A stretch of 64,000 nt of DNA from Chionoecetes opilio (Eukaryota; Arthropoda; Malacostraca; Decapoda; Majidae): NCBI GenBank assembly GCA_016584305.1, contig JACEEZ010023411.1:7501-71500 (forward strand), read 5' to 3'. Of this stretch, positions 22,943-33,140 are shown piece by piece (the first letter of the stretch is position 1; each line of letters starts with the position of its first letter). The translations under genes were made by a program, and so were the position numbers. The notes below the pieces were generated by a model, which did no database searches, was not told the origin of the DNA, and was given only the letters and a program-made list of their open reading frames with translations.

Positions 22943-23137
22943 TTACGAATTTTAGCATCATTACAGACTTTTATGTGCCACTGAAGAGACATGCACAGTA
23001 GTTTATATTATGTACATCACACTACATGTCTTCAGTGGCACACAAAATTATGTAGTGATGCTAAAATTTGTAATATATTGTGCCTGGCGACATTAGTGCA
23101 GTGGCAAGTGACTGGCGTCTTTAGTGTTATCTACGGT
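22943..23137. mobile_element. Truncated TACCGTAGATAAC-family MITE
   Basis: Right half of the palindromic family seen complete at 60413-60655: inner arms ATTACGAATTTTAGCATC and GATGCTAAAATTTGTAAT, then GCCTGGCGACATTAGTGCA and the right end GTTATCTACGGTA. The left outer arm is missing where the element abuts the preceding MITE. Confidence 0.7.
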
Positions 23138-23580
23138 AAAGGGTGGGGGAGCTTCCGGAAGGGGAGGGTGTATCTGTATGCGCTATTAGACCACTATTAT
23201 ATAATATCTTCAATATGTATATAAGTTTTGAAGGTTACACGGAAGTGGATTAATACTGCACATTATATTGACCCACAAAATATATAGAAAACGTAAATGG
23301 TAACTGCGGTAGCAGCTGCGCAGTTCTCGTCCATTATAACCCGTATCTTGAACTGTTCCCGGATTACGAGATACAAAATTGCCGACATTTTTTTGGTGGG
23401 GTTTCATGTTTTTTGATGCAGGATGTAAGTAAGTGTCATTGATGTGTGTGTCTGTATACATAAGTCTTGTTATTGCTGGGAAATATAAGTATAAGTTATT
23501 GGATTCCTCTAAAAGCTAGTACCTATGTAGTTAGATGTTAAGTGCTAATAGTATATGGAATGGTTTTGTTAAGGTGTTTT
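23138..23580. other. No gene recognised
   Basis: Mixed-composition DNA without splice-bounded coding signal or recognisable element ends. Confidence 0.5.
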
Positions 23581-23582
23581 TT

Positions 23583-23703
<121 letters not shown>

Positions 23704-23826
23704 CCCATACACAGATTATTTATATTTATGATACACAGCTTTTTTTTATGATTTCAGGTTGAACTGTGGCTGCTTTGCAAAGATGCCTGGCCCAGCGCAC
23801 ACACATATACACACACACACACACAC

Positions 23827-24112
23827 TAGGGGGACTCCGTAGTGTAAGGGTTAGCACGCTTAGCTCACAACCGAGAAGTCCCGGGTTCGATCCCCGGGCG
23901 GTCTTCTTAAAACCCGAGCCCCTGTCCACCCAGCAGTGAATGGTTACCGGGTGTTAGCCGGGGGTTTGTGACCTGCTCTCCAGGGTGGTGGCTTCGGTCA
24001 ACACTAAAACACTAAGGATGAATGATAAAATAAATGTTGATATGGAGACGGGGCCATACGAGCATTGCTCAGGCCCTGTAAAATACAACTAGATGAATAC
24101 AACTAGATGAAT
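23827..24112 (+). mobile_element. tRNA-derived SINE, family A
   Basis: tRNA-like head GGGGACTCCGTAGTGTAAGG with an A box, a GGGTTCGATCCCC B box at 23882-23894 and a folded CCCGGG stem, followed by a non-tRNA body (ACCCAGCAGTGAATGG, CTCAGGCCCTGTAAAATAC) and a short AACTAGATGAATAC tail repeated twice. A second copy lies at 42761-43772. Confidence 0.85.
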
Positions 24113-24364
24113 ACACACACACACACACACTTAGAGAAAGAAGGTTAACATTAACGTGTAGCAAAAAAATAAACACAGCTCAAGAGGAGGAAGATGATGT
24201 ACGGAGTAAGTTAAGTTTTTTAGTAGTATTAGAATTGCTGAATTGAATTGAATTTGATAGAATTGTTGATTGCTAAATTTAATGACGAGAAAATGTCTTC
24301 ACCAAGTTGAATATTGATAATAGTTATGTGTCTGTGTGTGTTTTTGAGTTACTTTGGAGTATAT

Positions 24365-24366
<2 letters not shown>

Positions 24367-24442
<76 letters not shown>
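24367..24442. repeat. (CT)n microsatellite
   Basis: Pure CT run upstream of the first recognised HARBI1-like exon. Confidence 0.97.
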
Positions 24443-24445
<3 letters not shown>

Positions 24446-24637
24446 CGCCGGTGCTTTTTTTCTCCTTATCTCAATTTTTTTTCTCACCTTTTTGTCCTTT
24501 TTTCTATTTTTCTCTTATTCTATCTCGCATTTTTGTCCCATTCTCTACTGTATCTCTTGCTTTTTTCTCTATTTTACCTCGCTCTCTTTTTTTTCTTTCC
24601 TTATCTTTCTCTTATTTTTTTCTCTGTCCCCCCCCAG

Positions 24638-24789
24638 ACAGTCTCCCGTCGCCCCGCCACCGCCAGCCTGCGTCGGGCGGTGCGGCTGCGGCGGCACAGA
24701 CACAACCTGCTGCTGCTCAACGCCAAGCTGACGGACCCCACCGACCCACTCACCAAGTACACAGACCAACACTTCCAACAGACCTACAG
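24638..24789 (+). CDS. HARBI1-like exon A
   Basis: Acceptor ctgtccccccccag, donor gtgtgg. Encodes an Arg-rich start ([19 protein letters not shown]) and [10 protein letters not shown], corresponding to the N-terminal region of HARBI1; the last codon AG is completed by the next exon. Confidence 0.85.
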
Positions 24790-27700
24790 GTGTGGTGGTG
24801 GTGGTGGTGGTTTTATAATTGTAAGTAACGTATAGCTATTCCGTGTATGTTAGTACACATACTGTACTAGTTATACAAAAGAAAAAAAAGTTACATTTTT
24901 GGCACTAGAAAATTGTTGGCACTAAAAACCATTTAGAGTGCCAACAATTTTTGGAGTGCCAAAAAAATTTGAGTGCCAAAATATTTTCAGTGGCAAAACA
25001 TTTTGAGTGCCAAAAAAATTCATTTTTTTTTTTCCGTTTCTTTTTTTTATTTTATTTTTCTCCCTTGGCTAGTCCTTTGTGAACCCGTCAGGGTGGCTCG
25101 GTTGGTAGAGCTGCGGGCTCACGTGCAGTATCCCTGCATTCGATCAGCGGTTCGAGCCCACCAGGTTCGTCCTGGCGTGGTGGCGCATTGTATAGTCAAT
25201 AACCTTGTAATTGGTACTTGCAAAGTGTCTAGATAGGAGCAAAGTATCTTATCTTAGTAGAGTCCTTTGTCATGTAAAAGATAATAATAATAATGAATAA
25301 AAAAAAAATAAAATTAGACTTTGAGGAAGAAGGAAAACAGTAACTTTATCCTCCACACTGCAGGTTATCCAAGACTTCCTTCCGCGCCCTGCTTGCCATC
25401 ATCCACCTTGACCTGGACCGCCTGGACAACCGTGGCCGCCCCCTCCCCGCCCCCCACCAGCTGCTCCTCACCCTCCACTTCTACCGCACCGGCTCCTACC
25501 AGGTCTGGGGGACTCAATATATTTTTTTTTTACTGCAATCGAAGGTAGAGTTAATGGGCAGCGTGTGGGTGTTCTTAGGCCACTCAACGGTGCAGAAAGA
25601 TTTAAAGTGGATTTATGGGTCTCACTCAGGATCGAACTCAGGTCTTTGAGAACGCCACCCGGTGACGCTAACCACTCTGCTACCGCCTGCCCTCCCCTGC
25701 TACCGTATGTATGGAGGAACTGTGAAGGGCTGTGCAAAGGGTTACTGGGAATCTAGGGCTGAAGAAATAGGGTTAGGTGTTTTTTTTTATATAATCTATG
25801 GTCTGTAATCTTGTAATGTCTTTTTGTGCTCTTTGTCCAGTTTAGGTTTCATCTCTGGACTATTATCTATCATAAGGAGCCATTTTAATACCTTGCTTCT
25901 ATTTTCTCAGTTTAGGTCCATTTCTGACTTATCACAATTATCTATGTTAAAAGTCCCAATTTATCAACCAGTCACTGTCTTCTAGCTTAGATTCTTTCCC
26001 AACTAGTATTGCTATCTATTGTCAAGTTTTATTTTATCGCTTCTGTCTGCCCCAGTTTAGTCCCTTTCTGAACGGCATCTTTGTTTTCTCCATATTTTAA
26101 ATCCCCCATTGAACAGTTAGTCAGTTACCTTATGCGTCTCCCTTTAACGTCATTCTCTTTGTTACCGTCATTCAGCAATGTGCAAGAGATGAGTGCTTGG
26201 ACAGAGGCAAACGTAGCCTTGTCTGTCGTGGCTCCTCATGTAAAACTTAAGAAATAGGCGTGAGTTGAGTAGCATAGGTGCCTTTATGATCACATTTAGC
26301 AGGTTCATATAGAATCAGTAAATTGTACCTCTCATGGGTTTACAAAGATATTGAACTATAGGTGCAGTTTTTATTTCATTTTAATTCACCAGTTTATGTG
26401 ATAAAATTTACATGAACATCACTTGCTGTTTATCTATTTAATCTTTACACAAATTCTTAAGATATGTATCACTTTCCATGTATTTATTTATCGTTAAACA
26501 TAGTATTCCTGTTATGGATCACAAAGATACTTCACGTTCCATGCATTGAATCACTTTTATAACACATATTCTCCCTGTTAAAGATGGACAAAGTTGTATC
26601 TCACATGTTCCTTCATCATATTCTACTCTTATAACACACATTCTCCCTGTTCAGAATATAACACATATTGTCCCTGTTAAAAATATACACAGATAAATAA
26701 TCAAACATTCATTTCCCCTGTTACAGATAGACAGTTACCTCACATATTCCTCCTTCATGTCCCACTCTTATAACACTTTCTCCCTGTTAAAAATACATAA
26801 CATTTATTTTCCCTGTTACGGATAGACAAAGTTACCTCACACATTCCTTCTCCTACCCTCACCCAAGTCTTGCTGCCCCGCCAGAAGATATTTTTCCTGG
26901 CGGTACAGATATACAAAGACAAATTATTATATTTATTTTCCATTATACAGATAGACAAAGTTGTGTTCCTTCTCCCACCCTGACCCAAGTCTTGCTGCCC
27001 CGCCAGAAGGAGGTGGGCGAGCAGCACGGCCTGGAGGTGAGTCAGCCCACCGTGTGCCGCACAATTCACCGCGTGTCCGAGGCGCTCGCCCGGCGCTACG
27101 GACAGTTTGTGGTGTTCCCCTCCACCACCCAGGCAACGGAGATACATGACAGGTGAGAGGGAAGCACGAACAGATAGGTAGGAGAGAAAATGAAGAAGAA
27201 AGGGTAAGAGAGAGACTAGGGATGCAGGGATTGATAGGGAGGAGACAATGAAGAAGAAAGGGTAAGAGAGAGACTGTAGGGGGGGCTGTGGGATGCAGGG
27301 ACTGATAGGAGAGACAATGAAGAAGAAAGGGGTAAGAGAGAGACTAGGGATGCAGGGATTGATAGGAGACAATGAAGAAGAAAGGGTAAGAGAGAGACTG
27401 TAGGGGGGGCTGTGGGATGCAGGGACTGATAGGAGAGACAATGAAGAAGAAAGGGGTAAGAGAGAGACTAGGGATGCAGGGATTGATAGGAGACAATGAA
27501 GAAGAAAGGGTAAGAGAGAGACTGTAGGGGGGGCTGTGGGATGCAGGGACTGATAGGAGAGACAATGGAAGGTAGAGAGAAGGATGCAGGGATAGATAGA
27601 TAAGAGAGAAATGGTATAGAAAGGATAAGAAAGAGAGACTACAGGAGGGACTGTGGTGTGCCTGTATACATCCTGAGAGAAGAGAGAGCGAGAAGAGAAG

Positions 27701-30192
27701 AGAGAGAAGAGAGAGAGAGAACCCCCCCCCATACTTGACAACACAAGCAATATCCATCACAAAAATAAGAAACTAAATTAAATTACAAAACATTACATTT
27801 TGAAATCCTACATAAAAAATCCTCTTTGGAAACTGCTAAATTAAACACCTAGACAAAATATAACTGAGCAAACCTAAATAAAAATCACAAAATCTTTATC
27901 CACACACACGGTCCCTTATCCACACACACACGGTCCCTTATCCACACACACACGGTCCCTTATCCACACACACACACACGGTCCCTTATCCACACACACA
28001 CACACGGTCCCTTATCCACACACACACACACGGTCCCTTATCCACACACACACACACGGTCCCTTATCCACACACACACACACGGTCCCTTATCCACACA
28101 CACACACACGGTCCCTTATCCAACACACACACACACGGTCCCTTATCCACACACACACACGGTCCCTTATCCACACACACACACACGGTCCCTTATCCAC
28201 ACACACACACACGGTCCCTTATCCACACACACACACACGGTCCCTTATCCACACACACACACACGGTCCCTTATCCACACACACACACACACGGTCCCTT
28301 ATCCAACACACACACGGTCCCTTATCCACACACACACACACACGGTCCCTTATCCACACACACACACACGGTCCCTTATCCACACACACACACACACACG
28401 GTCCCTTATCCACACACACACACACACGGTCCCTTATCCACACACACACACGGTCCCTTATCCCACACACACACACACACGGTCCCTTATCCACACACAC
28501 ACACACACGGTCCCTTATCCACACACACACACACGGTCCCTTATCCACACACACACACACACACCGGTCCCTTATCCACACACACACACACACGGTCCCT
28601 TATCCACACACACACACGGTCCCTTATCCACACACACACACACACGGTCCCTTATCCACACACACACACACACGGTCCCTTATCCACACACACACACGGT
28701 CCCTTATCCACACACACACACACACACGGTCCCTTATCCACACACACACACACACGGTCCCTTATCCACACACACACACACACGGTCCCTTATCCACACA
28801 CACAACACACGGTCCCTTATCCACACACACACACACACGGTCCCTTATCCACACACACACACACACACCACGGTCCCTTATCCACACACACCACACACAC
28901 ACGGTCCCTTATCCACACACACACACACCACGGTCCCTTATCCACACACACCACACACACGGTCCCTTATCCACACACACACACACACGGTCCCTTATCC
29001 ACACACACACACACACGGTCCCTTATCCACACACACACACACGGTCCCTTATCCACACACACACACACACACACACGGTCCCTTATCCACACACACACAC
29101 ACGGTCCCTTATCCACACAACACACACACACACACACGGTCCCTTATCCACACACACACACACGGTCCCTTATCCACACACACACACACACACACGGTCC
29201 CTTATCCACACACACACACGGTCCCTTATCCACACACACACACACGGTCCCTTATCCACACACACACACACGGTCCCTTATCCACACACACACACACACA
29301 CACGGTCCCTTATCCACACACACACACACACACGGTCCCTTATCCACACACACACACACACGGTCCCTTATCCACACACACACGGTCCCTTATCCACACA
29401 CACACACACACACACAAGGTCTCTCATCCACACACTTCCACAGGTTCTACAAGGTGGCACAGTTCCCAAACGTCGTCGGTGCCATTGACTGCATCCACAT
29501 GAGGATCTCCAACCCGGGCGGCACCATGGCAGAAAAGTGCCTTAACACCGAGGGCTGGCACTCATTAAACTGCCAGGTAGTAGTGGGGCCGGACATGCAG
29601 ATCCTGACTACTATAGTGCGATGGGGCGGCAGCGTTTCCGACCAGACCGATATACGAGAATTCACGTCTACGGAGAGTGTTGGAGCAAGGGGAGTATGGT
29701 CACTTGGTGGGGGATGCAGCGTACCAGTGCCAGCGGTTCCTTCTGACGCCCGTCCCCCGCCCCGCCACCACACCCGAGAGGACCTACAACAGCGCTCACT
29801 CCTCCACGCAATGTATAGCTAAACGCGCGTTAAGTATGCTGCGTCAGTGTTTCCGTTGCACCGCCAGGGAACTCCGCCTGACTCCCAAGACGTCGTGTGC
29901 CATCATCCTGAGCTGTTTTGCCCTTCATAACTTTATACTGCAGCGCCAGGGTGTTGAGGATGGCTGCCAGGGTGTGCAGGGTGATGGGGAGGGTGTTGAG
30001 GATGGCTGCCAGGGTGTCCAGGGTGATGGGGAGGGTGTCTGTGCGCCTGATGCCGGACCCCAAGACAGGTTCTCCGGGGAGTGTGATCCGGAGGGGGAGT
30101 CTTACCGCCAACACATCATTCACGAGTGGTTCAGTTATGGTGCGGCGGAGGGCGAGGCGTGCCAGGAGGAGCTGCGGGAGGGACAGGAATGA
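24638..30192 (+). CDS. HARBI1-like (Harbinger transposase-derived) gene, four exons
   Basis: Exons 24638-24789, 25364-25502, 27007-27152 and 29444-30192 join with matched phases. The protein aligns with vertebrate HARBI1: [45 protein letters not shown] (helix-turn-helix-like), [57 protein letters not shown] and [13 protein letters not shown]1 descends from PIF/Harbinger DDE transposases and is believed to act with a Myb-like partner. The first two catalytic acids are present (IDCIH, D at 29487-29489; SVSDQ), but the third, E in the VE(R/K)xF motif, is replaced by K (GCT-AAA-CGC, AAA at 29821-29823). The frame shifts once near 29649. No initiator exon was found upstream of 24638. It could be a pseudogene or a domesticated, catalytically dead binding protein; no terminal inverted repeats bracket it and it keeps introns, so I favour a host gene with an assembly indel. 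Confidence 0.88.
24885..25022. repeat. GAGTGCCAAAA short interspersed repeat cluster
   Basis: Six or so copies of (G/T)AGTGCCAAAA(A/T)(A/T)TTT and inverse TTGGCACT words in the first HARBI1-like intron; degenerate period of about 20-24 bases. Confidence 0.7.
25084..25300 (+). mobile_element. tRNA-derived SINE, family C
   Basis: Head CCCGTCAGGGTGGCTCGGTT with A-box-like GGCTCGGTTGGTAGAGC and B box GGTTCGAGCCC, then an unrelated body and an ATAATAATAATG tail. The only copy I see in the window; lies in HARBI1-like intron A-B. Confidence 0.75.
25364..25502 (+). CDS. HARBI1-like exon B
   Basis: Acceptor cacactgcag, donor gtctgg. Encodes [20 protein letters not shown] and [14 protein letters not shown], the helical region before the HARBI1 HTH; phase 2 in, phase 0 out. 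Confidence 0.88.
25533..25691 (-). mobile_element. tRNA-derived SINE, family B (3' truncated)
   Basis: On the minus strand: GCAGGCGGTAGCAGAGTGG head, B box GAGTTCGATCC, body TTTCTGCACCGTTGAGTGGC; ends at TACCTTCGATTGCA. Same family as 45950-46282 and the SINEs within the MITEs at 40 and 59 kb. Confidence 0.8.
25760..26754. other. Intron sequence, no gene recognised
   Basis: HARBI1-like intron B-C. Several degenerate repeats of ACA(C/T)ATTCTCCCTGTTA appear from about 26565. Confidence 0.5.
26755..27006. repeat. Tandem duplication carrying a decoy acceptor
   Basis: The block GATAGACAAAGTT...CCAAGTCTTGCTGCCCCGCCAGAAG occurs at 26821-26888 and again at 26950-27009; the second copy contains the real acceptor of exon C. 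The first copy ends in the same CCGCCAGAAG but runs into non-coding sequence. Confidence 0.75.
27007..27152 (+). CDS. HARBI1-like exon C
   Basis: Acceptor ctgccccgccag, donor gtgaga. Encodes [20 protein letters not shown] and [17 protein letters not shown], the HTH-like segment corresponding to human GISQASMSRCVANVTEAL. A partial duplicate of its acceptor lies about 120 bases upstream. Confidence 0.88.
27160..27720. repeat. GA-rich tandem repeat, unit ~60 and ~120 bp
   Basis: Repeated GGATGCAGGGA(T/C)TGATAGGAG followed by ACAATGAAGAAGAAAGG and GTAAGAGAGAGACT, as a higher-order repeat (the GTAGGGGGGGCTGTG variant alternates). It begins 8 bases after the donor of exon C. Confidence 0.85.
27893..29430. 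repeat. Large VNTR: (CA)n + GGTCCCTTATCC, ~60 units
   Basis: About 1.5 kb of uninterrupted tandem units, each the invariant 12-mer GGTCCCTTATCC plus a CA run of variable length (about 8-26 bases). Nearly all variation is in CA run length, with occasional CCA errors. It lies within HARBI1-like intron C-D and ends about 15 bases before the exon D acceptor region. Confidence 0.97.
29444..30192 (+). CDS. HARBI1-like terminal exon D, with apparent frameshift
   Basis: Acceptor cacttccacag after the CA-rich VNTR. It encodes the DDE-like nuclease domain in two frames: up to SVSDQT in one frame, then [18 protein letters not shown] onward in the +1 frame; the ACC-GATATAC junction at 29646-29655 contains one base too many. 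The C-terminal extension after ALHNFILQ contains a perfect-phase duplication of 14 residues ([14 protein letters not shown], twice) and an acidic tail; stop TGA at 30190-30192. Confidence 0.85.
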
Positions 30193-30463
30193 GGATGTGA
30201 GTCAGGGCCCCGCGGTGTATGCCCCTTGGATTGACTGATTGATTGGAGTGTGATGTGCATGTTGTTTTATGTTTTATTAATTTATTGCGCACTACGGCGT
30301 CAGTCAAGTAGGTAGTACATAAATTGAGTAGCAAATAAACACAAAAATTAAACAAAAGAATTAAACTGTGATGTGCATGGTGAATGTGATGAGTGAGTTA
30401 ATGGTGCTGAGGGTTACAGTGTCCTATAGTGCTGTAATTGTATGTACTGTATTAATTAACAAT

Positions 30464-30469
30464 AATAAA
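30464..30469 (+). promoter_or_regulatory. Polyadenylation signal AATAAA, HARBI1-like gene
   Basis: Canonical signal about 270 bases after the stop codon in AT-rich 3' UTR-like sequence. Confidence 0.6.
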
Positions 30470-30944
30470 ACCTTTCAATTTGATCTATTCAGTTTCATCT
30501 TTTCCAACATGTGACTTTGAATCTGAGAAAAATAATAATTAACATCTCTTTTATGAAACTTTACAAAAAAAAATATCATTACTTTTTTGTGTGAATCTGA
30601 CAAAAAGAATAATGACTTTGAAGCTAACAAAAGAAGCATTGAATATAAAAGCAGAATAATTACCTTTTTCCAGTGGGTGGTGCTAGGCAGTCCCTTCTAA
30701 TCCACACCACCACTAAACCCTGTCAGGATAAGTCACAAGATTCCCTCACTAGTCATTAAGTCATCGTGATAAAGATAAACCTATAAACTTGATACAGAAA
30801 ACCTTGAGACACAAATAAGAGATCACAGTCATGCCCATTTCCTACCAACCAACATATAAGTTTTAAGGACAATAGTTTTAACACCTGAGACAAATAAGAG
30901 ATCAGTCATATCAATTTCCTACCAACCAATACATAAGGAATAGT

Positions 30945-31275
30945 TTTAACACCACTGAATGAAAGGAATAGTTTTAACACCACTGAATGAAAGGAATAGT
31001 TTTAACACCACTGAATGAAAGGAATAGTTTTAACACCACTGAATGAAAGGAATAGTTTTAACACCACTGAATGAAAGAGGAATAGTTTTAACACCACTGA
31101 ATGAAAGGAATAGTTTTAACACCACTGAATGAAAGAGGAATAGTTTTAACACCACTGAATGAAAGAGGAATAGTTTTAACACCACTGAATGAAAGAGGAA
31201 TAGTTTTAACACCACTGAATGAAAGAGGAATAGTTTTAACACCACTGAATGAAAGAGGAATAGTTTTAACACCAC
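30945..31275. repeat. Minisatellite, 28/30-bp unit GAATAGTTTTAACACCACTG
   Basis: About eleven units of GAATAGTTTTAACACCACTG plus AATGAAAG or AATGAAAGAG. The 28- and 30-bp versions differ by one AG. Degenerate units continue at 31276-31514. Confidence 0.93.
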
Positions 31276-31514
31276 AATGAAAGGACACTGTTCTACCACC
31301 ACTGTAATGGGGGAATATTAAAACCACTACTAATAGATGTAAAGATTAACACCACAATAAGAGAAAATTATAAAACACACTGGAAAAAAAGGACTGTCAC
31401 CATGAATGGGAGGATGTATTCCTATGGGAGATAGTTACCCACTATAAGGTAGTCTTTTAACACCACTGAAAAAAGAATAGTTTACACACTGAAGAAAGGA
31501 TATTAACACACTAT

Positions 31515-31812
31515 GAAAGGAATAGTTTAACACCACTGAATGAAGAGGAATAGTTTTAACACCACTGAATGAAAGAGGAATAGTTTTAACACCACTGAAT
31601 AAAAGAGGAATAGTTTTAACACCACTGAATGAAAGAGGAATAGTTTTAACACCACTGAATGAAAGAGGAATAGTTTTAACACCACTGAATGAAAGAGGAA
31701 TAGTTTTAACACCACTGAATGAAAGAGGAATAGTTTTAACACCACTGAATGAAAGAGGAATAGTTTTAACACCACTGAATGAAAGAGGAATAGTTTTAAC
31801 ACCACAATGAAA
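31515..31812. repeat. Minisatellite, second block of the 30-bp unit
   Basis: Ten further units, almost all of the 30-bp type. The two homogeneous blocks are separated by about 240 bases of strongly degenerate units, as expected when array centres homogenise and edges decay. Confidence 0.93.
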
Positions 31813-31943
31813 GGCTCACCACTGTCCACCACCACTTCTTACTGTGGTGGAACATTACATCCCACTACGCTACATAATGCTATGGATCAAACAACCAGTA
31901 CATATTATAAACCCAAACACAGGACTACAGACTACATAATATC

Positions 31944-33132
31944 CAGAGCTGGGCACGTTCATGGATTTGGGGTAGTCCGTACCTGTACTTCCGTACTTCG
32001 GGACGCGGGTCGTCCGTACCTGTACTTCCGTACCTTATTTTACTTTGTTCTGTCCGTACCCGTACCTCCGTACCTCCGTACCTGTACCCTATAACTATTA
32101 AAACGCGCCTGAAAAAATATAGTCAGTACCTCAAAAATAAAACAAAATACAAGGCTATAATACATCAGAGCTTCATAAATATATATAGCAATATATATTT
32201 ACCATCAAATAATCATCAAATCAATTAAAATACAGACTTCCCCTCCAGTGTGTCATTCTCTGTCCTGACATATGAGTCAAAGACAAAGAACCAGCAATTT
32301 TTTTAAGTTTTAATTGACACGATGCGATAGGCGATAAGAACATTAACTTATTAAGATCATAAGATGTCAACTTAAAAATATTAAATTAGTAAAATACTGC
32401 AATAGAACAGTTAGATTTGTCTTACTTCTCAAGGTGCCACAGCATAGCCTTTAGCTGTCTGGTGCCCTCCTGCCTCTTCCTCTGATCCTCCTGCTCAGTC
32501 CCACTCTCCTCTATGTCCTGGGTGAACAGCTGGGAGGAGTCCAGCTCCACGTCAGACAAAGAAATATCTGACGTCCCCTGTGGTGTATGGGTTCTGGACG
32601 CAGATGGTGCAGGCGTGCTGGTTCTGTAGCTCACACTACTACAGCTACTATCCCCAGACACACTCCTGCTCCTGTCGCTATCACTTCTTTTCACGTATTT
32701 GTCCATGTTTAGTTGTAAACACTAAACAGTAAGCAATAGCAGTGAAACTTTGAAACGCGTTGCCGGGTGATGTGACTGTAAACATAAAACGTTGTTGATC
32801 TTGAGCTTGATGCCGCACGTTTGGTGTTTACCAGGCACCACAGATGCACGGATCTCGCCTTAGGAAATGATCAGCTGACAGCTAGTGGCAAATTGCCCGC
32901 CAAAACGCGTGAAAGTTATTCTGTGGACTGTTTTTTCGTCTTCGTTTTTTTTTTTTCCATCATAGAAAATATCAGGTACGGAAGTACGGACCCAAAATTT
33001 CGCAGGTCCGTACCTGTTACTTCCGTACCTTTGAAAAACTTTCCGTACCTCCGGACTTCCGGACCTAGTTTGGAAGTCCGTAGGTACGGAGGTACGGAGG
33101 TACGGACAGAGGTACGGAAGTGCCCAGCTCTG
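31944..33132. mobile_element. hAT-type element with perfect 8-bp duplication
   Basis: Termini CAGAGCTGGGCAC and GTGCCCAGCTCTG, flanked on both sides by ATAATATC (31936-31943 and 33133-33140). Subterminal regions are packed with TCCGTACCTGTACTTCCG and its inverse. 8-bp duplication and CAG...CTG ends are hAT-superfamily hallmarks. At 1189 bp it is too short to hold a full transposase, but it has one internal frame (32422-32706, minus). Confidence 0.9.
32422..32706 (-). CDS. Ser/Thr-rich 94-residue frame inside the hAT element
   Basis: ATG-initiated frame starting MDKYVKRSDSDRSRS, rich in Ser/Thr and acidic residues and ending GTRQLKAMLWHLEK. hAT transposases often start with a similar M-D-x-F/Y-x-x-K/R peptide, so this may be their N-terminal exon; the last codons overlap a possible donor (CTTGAGAA|GTAAGA). 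No BED finger or catalytic domain is present. It may be translated or merely a relic. Confidence 0.4.
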   Translation of the reverse strand: MDKYVKRSDSDRSRSVSGDSSCSSVSYRTSTPAPSASRTHTPQGTSDISLSDVELDSSQLFTQDIEESGTEQEDQRKRQEGTRQLKAMLWHLEK

Positions 33133-33140
33133 ATAATATC

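Noticed and set aside
23827..23905. tRNA gene
   Set aside because: The A and B boxes are present but the acceptor stem does not close and the sequence continues into a SINE body repeated elsewhere; likewise at 25084, 42761 and 45950.
27893..29430. CRISPR-like array appearance
   Set aside because: The 'spacers' are CA runs of variable length, not unique sequence, and the setting is an intron of a eukaryotic gene; it is a VNTR.
30945..31812. Regular 28-30 bp repeats resembling a CRISPR array
   Set aside because: Units are contiguous without spacers; a minisatellite.
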